This document shows positions 1 through 7,053 of a stretch of 42,207 bases of DNA, one piece after another. Positions within the stretch are counted from its first letter, which is position 1, and each line of letters begins with the position of its first letter. Made by a program: the position numbers and the translations under genes. This stretch comes from Raineya sp. (GTDB taxonomy: Bacteria; Bacteroidota; Bacteroidia; Cytophagales; Thermonemataceae). The stretch covers positions 1 to 42,207 of the forward strand of contig JALONN010000021.1 of NCBI GenBank assembly GCA_025454915.1, in the 5' to 3' direction. The notes below the pieces were generated by a model. That model did not search any database. It worked only from the letters and a program-made list of their open reading frames with translations, and had not been told where the DNA came from.

Positions 1-1
1 C

Positions 2-769
2 TCTGTGACTGGTAATACAACTACTATTACCTATTCTGTAAGCCCTGCCCTACCTGCTGGACTTTCTTTGAATACTTCAACAGGGCAAATTACAGGTACA
101 CCTACAGCTTTAGCCACTTCAGCCACTTACACAGTTACAGCTTCCCAGAGTGCTGGAGTGTGTAGTGTTAATCAAAATTACACCTTTGCTGTAAATTGTG
201 CTGGTATCACCATTAGCCCTAACACACTTCCCAATGTAAGTCAGTTGATTGTTTACAGCCAAACACTTACTCAAACAGGTTTAAGTGGAACTATTACTTG
301 GTCTGTTGTTTCAGGAAGTTTACCTGCTGGTTTAAGTCTCAATAGCTCAACTGGTGTGATTTCAGGAATCTCTAACACTTCACAAACAGCTAATTTCACG
401 ATTCAGGTGAGTAATGGAGCTTGTAGTTCAACAAGAGCTTATAGTCTCACAGTAGCTCCCAGTGGTGCACTTATAGAAATTAATACCTCCAACATTGATT
501 TTGGAGATGTGTTGATTTTGCAATCTTCTATAAAAACTATCAATATCAAAAATATTGGAATAGCTCCTCTTGCTATTTCATCTATAAGTATGCCCAATGT
601 AGTATTTAATGGTTTTACAGGTACTGCTTCTATTGCTCCTAATGAAAGTAGGGATTTTGAGGTTATTTTTACTCCTATTGCAGTAACATCTTATACTGGC
701 ACAGTAACAGTAAATAGTAATGCTGTGGCTGGGACAAATACTTTCTCTGTGAAAGGAAATGGCATCTGA
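2..769 (+). CDS. Ig-like repeat surface protein, 5'-truncated (window edge)
   Basis: This is the 3' part of a larger gene; the frame is open to the window edge, so the GTG at position 5 is probably internal. About 255 residues are visible. The first ~155 form two putative-Ig (He_PIG-like) repeats marked by PAGLSLNxSTGxIxG. They are followed by an ASPM/SPD-2/Hydin-type domain (INTSNIDFGDV, then SIAPNESRDFEVIFTP) ending in FSVKGNGI. Such domains build secreted cell-surface or adhesin-like proteins. The frame stops at TGA 767-769, but a type IX secretion sorting domain continues in another frame straight afterwards (766-1023). I infer one original reading frame broken by a single-base shift. The substrate or ligand is unknown. 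Confidence 0.8.
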   Translation, partial: SVTGNTTTITYSVSPALPAGLSLNTSTGQITGTPTALATSATYTVTASQSAGVCSVNQNYTFAVNCAGITISPNTLPNVSQLIVYSQTLTQTGLSGTITWSVVSGSLPAGLSLNSSTGVISGISNTSQTANFTIQVSNGACSSTRAYSLTVAPSGALIEINTSNIDFGDVLILQSSIKTINIKNIGIAPLAISSISMPNVVFNGFTGTASIAPNESRDFEVIFTPIAVTSYTGTVTVNSNAVAGTNTFSVKGNGI

Positions 770-1023
770 ATCCTAACAAAAATACTGAAGTAAAAGCATA
801 TCCTAACCCTGTTCAAGATATTTTAAAAGTAAAAATGCTTCTTTCAGAAGTTTATGATATAAAAATTCACAATCTTTTAGGAAAAGAAATCAAAAACTTT
901 CAAGTAATGAATGCTTCTCAAGAAATCAATATCAATATGGCTGATTTGGCGACAGGCGTTTATTTAATAGAATTGGTTAATTCGAAAAAAGAAAAAAATA
1001 CAATCAGAGTTGTTAAACAATAA
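766..1023 (+). pseudogene. T9SS C-terminal sorting domain, frameshifted from the upstream Ig-like protein
   Basis: Reading frame 1 is open from 721 to 1023. It encodes NTEVKAYPNPVQDILKVKM, then IHNLLGKEI, and ends GVYLIELVNSKKEKNTIRVVKQ. This is a classic type A T9SS C-terminal domain (PNP motif, GVY[LV] and a basic C-terminus). It has no start of its own: the first ATG (835) lies after the PNP motif. The Ig-like body upstream is in frame 2 and ends at 769. Restoring one missing base near 764-766 would join them as GNG-x-LNPNKNTEVKAYPNP. It may be a true frameshift mutation, a sequencing error or, less likely, programmed -1 frameshifting. No clear slippery heptamer is visible. Confidence 0.75.
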
Positions 1024-1110
1024 ATACTTTTTTTCATCAAATTATTGTAGAGAGTAAACCTGAAAACGCCTTGAATATTAAACTTACAAGGTGAAAATTG
1101 TTTCTACTTT

Positions 1111-1140
1111 AAAAGCCTCTAAATTTCTAGAGGCTTTTTT
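1111..1140. terminator. Bidirectional intrinsic terminator
   Basis: The stem AAAAGCCTCT / AGAGGCTTTT has a short AT-rich loop, with an A-run on the left and a T-run on the right. It sits between the convergent Ig-like gene (+) and the PP2C/LysM gene (-), so it can serve both. Confidence 0.85.
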
Positions 1141-2309
1141 TATTTATCTTTTTTCAAAGCAGGAATGATAATTTTTGTTCCTTTTTTGAGCTTTCCTGAT
1201 AGGTTAGCAGGTTTATTTGCTTTCACAATACTTTCTACAGTTACACCTAATTTATCCCAACGCTTAAATCTGTCGTCATAGATTTGTTGTAGTGTCTGGT
1301 CTTTATCTACCACATAAATCATTTTTACATTTACCTTCAAAACTTGCCCTCTTGCAACACTTGCCTTATCATCAAGAATATTTAATTCCATCAGATTTTC
1401 GTTGGTAGAGTTATATTTTCTGGCTACAATCCCTACTGTTTCTCCTTTTTCGAGTTTATGAGCAATAATTGTATCTTTTTTAGCATCTAATTTGGCTAAA
1501 CTATCTTTTCTACGTTCCACTAATTGTCTTTCTCTAAGGGCTTTTGCCTGTTCATCTTCCTCCTCTTGTTTCTCATCCTTCTGAGTATAATGAGCAGTGA
1601 TAAAAAATACTGCCAAAATAGCTATGATAGCCCCTGGTATAGCAAAAGGTCTGATACTTTTCCATGCTTTACCAACATTCTCAGAAATATTGATGTTAGG
1701 ATGTTCAATTAAAGCTATTGAAGCATTGTATTGCCCTCCTGCTTGTAGTGTTTTTTGTATAAGTTCCTGATTTTTAGATTCAAGATTTTTATTAGAGAAA
1801 AGTGTTTGGGCAATTTGTTCGTAATTGAGCTGTAAAAATGCCCCTTTAGTCATTAAAATTGCCTGAGAGCCATGTTCTAATGAAACAGAAACAATTTGAG
1901 GCTGTAAAACAGCTTGTTGCCCTAAAACGCCATTACTACTGTTTATGTCTTCTAGTTGTTTATTATGCCCTTTTAATGCTTTACTTTTTCCAAAAACAGC
2001 CAGATGGATTTGTTTATCTTCTTGAATAGCCACCACTCCTTCTACGGGCAACATTTGTTTGTGTAGAATCTCATTGGTATAAACCAAAGCCTTTCTAAGA
2101 AGTTCAATTGCATTATTAGCCAAATGGTCTTCTACATATTGTCTCAGACTATCAGTCATGATTCTTGATGCTCTTACACCTCTATCGCCTTCTCCATCTG
2201 CCACAATCCATAAATGCCCTTGTGAAGTCTGGATTTCAGAGATATAGTCCTGATTGGTAGGAGCTTGTGTACCTTTATTGCTAATAATATTGGTTTCTAA
2301 TTTTAACAT
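1140..2309 (-). CDS. Membrane protein: degenerate PP2C-type phosphatase domain plus LysM domains
   Basis: The protein has 389 aa. Residues ~1-215 resemble a PP2C serine/threonine phosphatase: NQDY near residue 20 and LWIVADGEGDRG match motifs I and II. The later metal-binding motifs are changed: the usual GD, TDG and DN positions read HGS, TKGA and YNAS. I infer a pseudophosphatase. One membrane helix follows (~219-240), then a charged linker. Two LysM-like segments come next (~285-335 and ~338-385, ending KKGTKIIIPALKK), expected to bind peptidoglycan in the periplasm. The topology suggests a wall sensor with a cytosolic PP2C-fold head. It lies 32 bases after murG and is probably co-transcribed with it. 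Confidence 0.75.
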   Translation of the reverse strand: MLKLETNIISNKGTQAPTNQDYISEIQTSQGHLWIVADGEGDRGVRASRIMTDSLRQYVEDHLANNAIELLRKALVYTNEILHKQMLPVEGVVAIQEDKQIHLAVFGKSKALKGHNKQLEDINSSNGVLGQQAVLQPQIVSVSLEHGSQAILMTKGAFLQLNYEQIAQTLFSNKNLESKNQELIQKTLQAGGQYNASIALIEHPNINISENVGKAWKSIRPFAIPGAIIAILAVFFITAHYTQKDEKQEEEDEQAKALRERQLVERRKDSLAKLDAKKDTIIAHKLEKGETVGIVARKYNSTNENLMELNILDDKASVARGQVLKVNVKMIYVVDKDQTLQQIYDDRFKRWDKLGVTVESIVKANKPANLSGKLKKGTKIIIPALKKDK

Positions 2310-2341
2310 CTCATTTTAAGATTTTAAAGAATTATAGTCTG

Positions 2342-3439
2342 TTACCAGATTTTTACGATTTCTTGTACAATTTCATCAGCAGCATTAGGCTTTGCAAACT
2401 TTCTGATATTATTTTTAAGGGTATTCTGTAAAGATTCATCATTGAGCAAATCGACAGCATCTCCTACTAAAAAAGCGTCTGCATCTTTATCTGCTACCAT
2501 TAAGGCAGCATTATTTTGTACCAAAACCTGAGCATTTTTGGTTTGGTGGTCTTCAGAAACATTGGGTGAGGGTACTAAAATACAAGGCTTTTGTACCAGA
2601 CAAAGCTCTGAAATAGACAAAGCTCCTGCTCTTGAAATCACCACATCACTGGCAGCATATGCCAAATCCATTGTATTAATAAAATCGAATACTTTAATTT
2701 GTTCTGAACGTTTCTCTACAACTACCTTCTGAGCAGTTTCAAAAAAGGTTTTTCCTGTCTGCCAAATAAGCTGAATATCGTTGTCTAATATTCTGTCTAT
2801 CCATTTCTTGATACTTTCATTAATAGTTCTAGCTCCCAGACTTCCTCCTATCACAAGCAATGTTTTTTTGTTTTCTTTCAACCCAAAATGATGCAATGCA
2901 GATAGCTTTTTTTGAGAAATATCTAGAATATCACTTCTCACAGGGTTTCCTGTAAATACAATTTTATCCTGCGAGAAAAACTTATCCATTTGAGGATACG
3001 CAACACATATCTTTTTGGCTTTACGAGCCAGTAATTTATTGGTAATCCCCGCATAACTGTTTTGTTCCTGAATAAGCGTCGGGATACCCATACGTCCAGC
3101 TACAAATAGTGTTGGTCCACTTGCATATCCCCCCACTCCCACACAAACATTGGGAGCAAAGTCTTTGATTACGTTTCTGGCTTCTTGTAAGCTTTTAAAA
3201 AGCCTGATGGGGAAACGTAAGTTTTGCATGGACAAACTTCTCTGAATACCTGCTATATCCAATCCTACAATTCTATATCCTGCAAGAGGCACTTTCTGCA
3301 TCTCCATTCTGTTTTTTGCTCCTACAAAAAGGATTTCCACATCTGGATAAGCCTTTTTCAATGCATTGGCAATAGCTATAGCAGGGTAAATATGCCCTCC
3401 TGTACCTCCTCCGCTAATAATTACTTTTTTACCTGACAC
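2342..3439 (-). CDS. murG: UDP-GlcNAc:lipid II precursor glycosyltransferase MurG
   Basis: The protein has 365 aa, the normal family length. MurG adds N-acetylglucosamine to lipid I on the cytoplasmic face of the inner membrane, giving lipid II. Visible motifs are the N-terminal glycine loop ISGGGTGGHIYPA, FVGAKNRMEM, GVGGYASGP, the mid-protein HEQN-like stretch IQEQNSYAGITNKL, VIGGSLGARTIN and the C-terminal acceptor/UDP region ISRAGALSISEL. It is not flanked by the usual division and wall genes (ftsW upstream, murC downstream). Instead a PP2C/LysM protein follows and a divergent SPOR gene lies upstream, so it is detached from the dcw cluster at least on the visible side. Confidence 0.97.
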   Translation of the reverse strand: MSGKKVIISGGGTGGHIYPAIAIANALKKAYPDVEILFVGAKNRMEMQKVPLAGYRIVGLDIAGIQRSLSMQNLRFPIRLFKSLQEARNVIKDFAPNVCVGVGGYASGPTLFVAGRMGIPTLIQEQNSYAGITNKLLARKAKKICVAYPQMDKFFSQDKIVFTGNPVRSDILDISQKKLSALHHFGLKENKKTLLVIGGSLGARTINESIKKWIDRILDNDIQLIWQTGKTFFETAQKVVVEKRSEQIKVFDFINTMDLAYAASDVVISRAGALSISELCLVQKPCILVPSPNVSEDHQTKNAQVLVQNNAALMVADKDADAFLVGDAVDLLNDESLQNTLKNNIRKFAKPNAADEIVQEIVKIW

Positions 3440-3652
3440 CGATTATTCAATAATTTATGAAATGACCTAAATATCTGTTATATCCTATAATTTGAATGCA
3501 ATATTACAAAGAAAACTCAAAGACACAAAAGTTTAATACCTCTTGAATATAATTGAAACCTTATAGCATTCATTCAAGCGAATTTCATTAAAAAATATTG
3601 TTTTTTAAACTCTAATAAAGTATTTTTACAGCAAAAAACTGTTTGTTTCACT
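3440..3652. other. Divergent intergenic region murG / SPOR gene
   Basis: This 213-base AT-rich gap must hold the promoters of both divergent units. I see no convincing Bacteroidota -33/-7 pair. AAACCTTATAG at 3556-3566 matches half of the AAACCTTATAGGTTT element found at 31709-31723; it may be a decayed copy or chance. Confidence 0.4.
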
Positions 3653-4243
3653 ATGAAATTCCTCCAGATACTCTTTTTAAGTTTCTTGTGTCTTCCTCTA
3701 GGTGTATTAGCCCAAAAAGAAAAAGAATCTTTCAATGATGATGTTGTAAGTTACCGTCCATTATACAAATATGAAAAACCTGTTTTTCATGGAATTCCTA
3801 AAACATTGGAAATTAAGACTAACAGCGAGAATTTAGATTTGCCAGATTCCTTACTTGCGTTTAATATGGATATTACCAAGAAATTAAACAAAATGTTGGA
3901 TTATGTTCCTGAAAAAGTAACCGTAAAAATCAGTAAGCCAGGTTATAGAGTTCAGGTATATGTGGGCAAAGATCGTAACGATGCTTCAAGAGCAAAAGGG
4001 CGAGCTTTAAATATGCAAAAAGAAGAAGAAGCCTACCTAGATTATGACAGACCTAATTACCGTGTAAAAGTAGGTAATTTCCTTACTAGAGAAGATGCTA
4101 GAGAACTTTATAAATACCTCAAACGTCACTTTCCTGATGCCATGATAGTACCAGACCAAGTGACAGTTGTCAAATTGGCAACTCCTGATGAACTACTCCT
4201 TTTACAGAAAAAAGAATGGGAAAAGAAAAAAGGTGGTAACTAA
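3653..4243 (+). CDS. Secreted SPOR-domain protein
   Basis: The protein has 196 aa with a signal peptide (MKFLQILFLSFLCLPLGVLAQ). Residues ~100-170 form a SPOR domain: GYRVQVYVGKDRNDASRAKG, a helix, then NYRVKVGNFLTREDARELY and FPDAMIVPD. SPOR domains bind glycan strands lacking stem peptides, typically at the division site. The 80 residues before it contain YRPLYKYEKP, which resembles the FRPQYEYKKT of the next gene, so the two are paralogues. The C-terminus is lysine-rich. The start is the ATG directly before the signal peptide. The gene is divergent from murG, which fits a role at the cell wall, but its exact partner is unknown. Confidence 0.85.
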   Translation: MKFLQILFLSFLCLPLGVLAQKEKESFNDDVVSYRPLYKYEKPVFHGIPKTLEIKTNSENLDLPDSLLAFNMDITKKLNKMLDYVPEKVTVKISKPGYRVQVYVGKDRNDASRAKGRALNMQKEEEAYLDYDRPNYRVKVGNFLTREDARELYKYLKRHFPDAMIVPDQVTVVKLATPDELLLLQKKEWEKKKGGN

Positions 4244-4258
4244 TAATTTACCACCTTT
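4229..4258 (+). terminator. Intercistronic hairpin between the SPOR genes
   Basis: The stem AAAGGTGGTAA (4229-4239) / TTACCACCTTT (4248-4258) is perfect over 11 bp and overlaps the stop codon at 4241-4243. Only three Ts follow, so it is a weak terminator at best; it may instead stabilise or attenuate the transcript before the second SPOR gene. Confidence 0.5.
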
Positions 4259-4281
4259 ATGCTTATAAATCTAATTTTACT

Positions 4282-4773
4282 ATGAAAAAACTTATTTTAT
4301 TCCTCTTTCTTTTTTGTGTCTTTAATATCTCTTTTGCACAAAAAAAATTTACTGATAACCTTGCTCCTTTCCGCCCTCAGTATGAGTATAAAAAAACTGC
4401 TATAAAATCTGTTGTTTATTTGTCTACTGAAAAAGATGCAGCTCCTAAAAGGTATATTACAAGAAGATTGAATGATTTTTTAGATGGAAAACAATCTAAT
4501 AGAATAACAGTAGTAGATGGCTATAGAATCATGCTTGTTTCGAGTAGAGATAGAAAAACAATAGAAGAAGCCAAAGCAAGAGCCTCACAGATATTTAAAA
4601 ATGAAGAAGTTAAGTTAGTTTACGAACAGCCTTTTTATAGAGTAAAAATGGGCAAATTTATAAACAAACAAGATGCTGATGAAGCCAAACGTCAAGCCCG
4701 AAAGCATTTTGAAGAAGCCATTGTAGTTCCAGAAAAGATAAAAATATTCCAAAATTTTGATGATGAAGAATAA
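4282..4773 (+). CDS. Secreted SPOR-domain protein (paralogue of the upstream gene)
   Basis: The protein has 163 aa with a signal peptide (MKKLILFLFLFCVFNISFAQ). The C-terminal SPOR-like domain covers ~residues 80-155: GYRIMLVSSRDRKTIEEAKA, then FYRVKMGKFINKQDADEAKR and FEEAIVVPEKI. Layout and the YRVK-G-F signature match the preceding gene, which indicates a tandem duplication that has diverged. Its ATG lies in an ATGA that also closes an 8-codon reading frame starting at 4259. The end overlaps the start of rlmD by about 14 bases, so at least these two are one transcript. It is probably periplasmic and peptidoglycan-binding. Confidence 0.8.
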   Translation: MKKLILFLFLFCVFNISFAQKKFTDNLAPFRPQYEYKKTAIKSVVYLSTEKDAAPKRYITRRLNDFLDGKQSNRITVVDGYRIMLVSSRDRKTIEEAKARASQIFKNEEVKLVYEQPFYRVKMGKFINKQDADEAKRQARKHFEEAIVVPEKIKIFQNFDDEE

Positions 4774-6181
4774 ATCAACAAAAAATACGATTTTAGAAAA
4801 AGTTCTAATTGAAAAACCCGTTGCAGAAGGCAAATGTATCGCTCACTACGAGGAAAGAGTTGTGTTTGTGGAAGGTAATATTGCCCCACAGGATATTGCA
4901 GATGTAGAGGTTTATAAAAAAAAGTCTAATTATTGGTTTGCAAAACCTATTAAAATTCACGAAAAATCGCCGTTTCGTACAGAACCCTTCTGCTCACATT
5001 ATGGTGTGTGTGGTGGCTGTAAATGGCAACATTTGGCATACGAAAAACAGTTAGAACAGAAACAACAGGAAGTACATGATGCCTTAGAACGTATTGCAAA
5101 AGTACCATTCCCTGAAATACGCCCTATCTTAGCTTCACAGAAAACCAAACAATACAGAAACAAGCTTGAATATACTTTCTCTAATAATCGCTGGCTGACT
5201 GTTGAGGAAATTCAGGCTGGAGAGAATCTTGAAAAAAATGCTTTAGGGTTCCATGTACCTGGGCGTTTTGATAAAATTATTGATGTTACTACCTGCTACT
5301 TACAAGATGATTTATCTAATAAAATTCGCTTGAAAGTCAGAGATTTTGCCCTTCAAAAAGGTATCACGTTCTATGACCTGAAAAACCAGCATGGAACACT
5401 ACGCAATTTGGTTATCAGAAATACCAATATTGATGAATGGATGGTGATTGTCATTTTTGCAGAAAATAAATCTGATGTTATTGAGGAAACCATGCAAATG
5501 CTCAAAGAGAGTTTTCCTCAGATTACTTCTTTGCTTTACATCATCAATACAAAGAAAAACGATAGTTATAGTGACCAAGAGGTTATTACTTTTTCAGGAA
5601 AGCCTTATATTACAGCTACTATGGAGGAGTTACAGTTTAGAATTGGTCCCAAATCGTTTTATCAGACTAATTCCGACCAAGCCTATGAACTTTATAAAGT
5701 AGCCAGAGAATTCGCTGAATTACAAGGTAATGAAGTAGTGTATGATCTTTACACGGGTACTGGCACAATTGCCAATTTTGTGGCTCATCAGGCTAAAAAG
5801 GTAGTGGGGATAGAATATGTTCCAGATGCCATTGAAGATGCTAAAATCAATTCTGAAATTAATAACATCAAACATACCTTATTTTTTGCAGGTGATATGA
5901 AAGATATTCTTGTACCTTCGTTTGTTGCAGAACATGGTAAGCCTGACGTAATTATCACAGACCCTCCAAGAGCTGGTATGCATGAAGATGTTGTAAATGT
6001 TATTTTAGAAGCCGAACCCAAAATTTTGGTTTATGTGAGTTGTAACCCAGCTACTCAAGCCAGAGATGTAGCTCTTTTAAGCTCAAAATACGAAATTACA
6101 GCCGTACAGCCCGTAGATATGTTCCCACATACCTACCACGTAGAAAATGTATTACAGATGAAACTGAAAGGTAATATCTAG
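4760..6181 (+). CDS. rlmD: 23S rRNA (uracil-5-)-methyltransferase RlmD family
   Basis: The protein is about 473 aa, typical for the family. It methylates U in 23S rRNA using SAM. Order: N-terminal TRAM-type RNA-binding domain (~10-65); the iron-sulfur cysteines CSHYGVCGGC near residue 78 with the fourth probably in DVTTCYLQ; SAM-binding YDLYTGTGTIANF; ITDPPRAGM; and the catalytic cysteine in YVSCNPATQARD. I chose the ATG at 4760; ATG 4763 is equally possible, and TTG 4757 also keeps the frame. It overlaps the upstream SPOR gene, so translation is probably coupled. Assignment to RlmD rather than another RumA/TrmA-type enzyme rests on the iron-sulfur motif and the TRAM domain, and the exact target U is not shown by the sequence. 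Confidence 0.9.
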   Translation: MMKNKSTKNTILEKVLIEKPVAEGKCIAHYEERVVFVEGNIAPQDIADVEVYKKKSNYWFAKPIKIHEKSPFRTEPFCSHYGVCGGCKWQHLAYEKQLEQKQQEVHDALERIAKVPFPEIRPILASQKTKQYRNKLEYTFSNNRWLTVEEIQAGENLEKNALGFHVPGRFDKIIDVTTCYLQDDLSNKIRLKVRDFALQKGITFYDLKNQHGTLRNLVIRNTNIDEWMVIVIFAENKSDVIEETMQMLKESFPQITSLLYIINTKKNDSYSDQEVITFSGKPYITATMEELQFRIGPKSFYQTNSDQAYELYKVAREFAELQGNEVVYDLYTGTGTIANFVAHQAKKVVGIEYVPDAIEDAKINSEINNIKHTLFFAGDMKDILVPSFVAEHGKPDVIITDPPRAGMHEDVVNVILEAEPKILVYVSCNPATQARDVALLSSKYEITAVQPVDMFPHTYHVENVLQMKLKGNI

Positions 6182-6230
6182 TTTTTTTTCATACCGAACA
6201 CAATGAGGTATATATACACTTTTTAGTAGT

Positions 6231-6267
6231 AAAAAAGCTATAAAACCTTAAGATTTTATAGCTTTTT
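6231..6267. terminator. Bidirectional intrinsic terminator
   Basis: The long stem AAAAAGCTATAAAA / TTTTATAGCTTTTT has a CCTTAAGA loop. It separates the convergent rlmD (+) and RsmI-like (-) genes. Confidence 0.85.
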
Positions 6268-6291
6268 GTTGACTCCCATGATTTACTTTTT

Positions 6292-6987
6292 TTACTGATA
6301 CATCAAAAATACACAAGGTATTTTGTGTAAACTGGGTTTGTTCTTTTTCCAATACGAAACAGGCTTGGTGATGATTTTTTCTTCGGGGCTTGTAATATCA
6401 GTAGCAATACAAATTTTAGTAGTATTTTGACAATTCTGGAGAATTGCATCCAGAACAGAATCATTTCGGAATGGGGCTTCAATAAAAATTTGTGTTTGCT
6501 TTTCTGAATAGACTAATTTTTCAAGATATTTTATCCTTTCAATTCGTTCTTGTTTGTTGATAGGCAGATACCCTTGAAAACAAAAACTCTGCCCATTGAA
6601 ACCTGAACCCATCAGAGCCAACAAAATAGACGAAGCCCCCACCATTGGTACAACTCTAATATCTTTTTCCTGAGCCCAAGCTACTATTTTAGCACCAGGG
6701 TCGGCAACAGCTGGACAACCAGCTTCAGAAAGTAAACCTACATTTTCGCCTTTTTGAAGTAATTTCAAAACTGATTCAAGATGCTCAAACTGACTATGCT
6801 TACCCATTTCATAGAAAAACAAGTCTTCAATTTTGAGTCCTAGACGGAGGCTACTGATAAATCTACGAGCATTACGAGTATCTTCTACAATAAAGTGTTG
6901 GATTGTTTTTACTGTTTCTGAAATATATACAGGCAATACTTGACTGTGTGTATCGGGTGCGAGCAGATTGGGGATTAAAAAAAGCAT
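6292..6987 (-). CDS. RsmI-like SAM-dependent methyltransferase (tetrapyrrole methylase fold)
   Basis: The protein has 231 aa. It carries family motifs of RsmI: FIVEDTRNARRFIS near residue 33, LLSEAGCPAVADPGAKIV (~100), VVPMVGASSILLALMGSG (~126) and FQGYLP. RsmI 2'-O-methylates C1402 of 16S rRNA. This protein is shorter than the ~280 aa E. coli enzyme and lacks the C-terminal extension, as I recall for a Bacteroidota variant, so the substrate is less certain. The start is the ATG at 6987-6985. It is divergent from the alpha-2-macroglobulin gene with a 66-base gap. Confidence 0.85.
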   Translation of the reverse strand: MLFLIPNLLAPDTHSQVLPVYISETVKTIQHFIVEDTRNARRFISSLRLGLKIEDLFFYEMGKHSQFEHLESVLKLLQKGENVGLLSEAGCPAVADPGAKIVAWAQEKDIRVVPMVGASSILLALMGSGFNGQSFCFQGYLPINKQERIERIKYLEKLVYSEKQTQIFIEAPFRNDSVLDAILQNCQNTTKICIATDITSPEEKIITKPVSYWKKNKPSLHKIPCVFLMYQ

Positions 6988-7053
6988 GAATTGTATTTGT
7001 TGGATATTTTTTATATCTTGTTAATTAAACTTAAACCTTATATTATTTTGCCT

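Noticed and set aside
7018..7050. Promoter TTG...TTATTTTG before the alpha-2-macroglobulin gene
   Set aside because: The -7 has a mismatch, and transcription would start at or after the ATG at 7054, leaving no leader.
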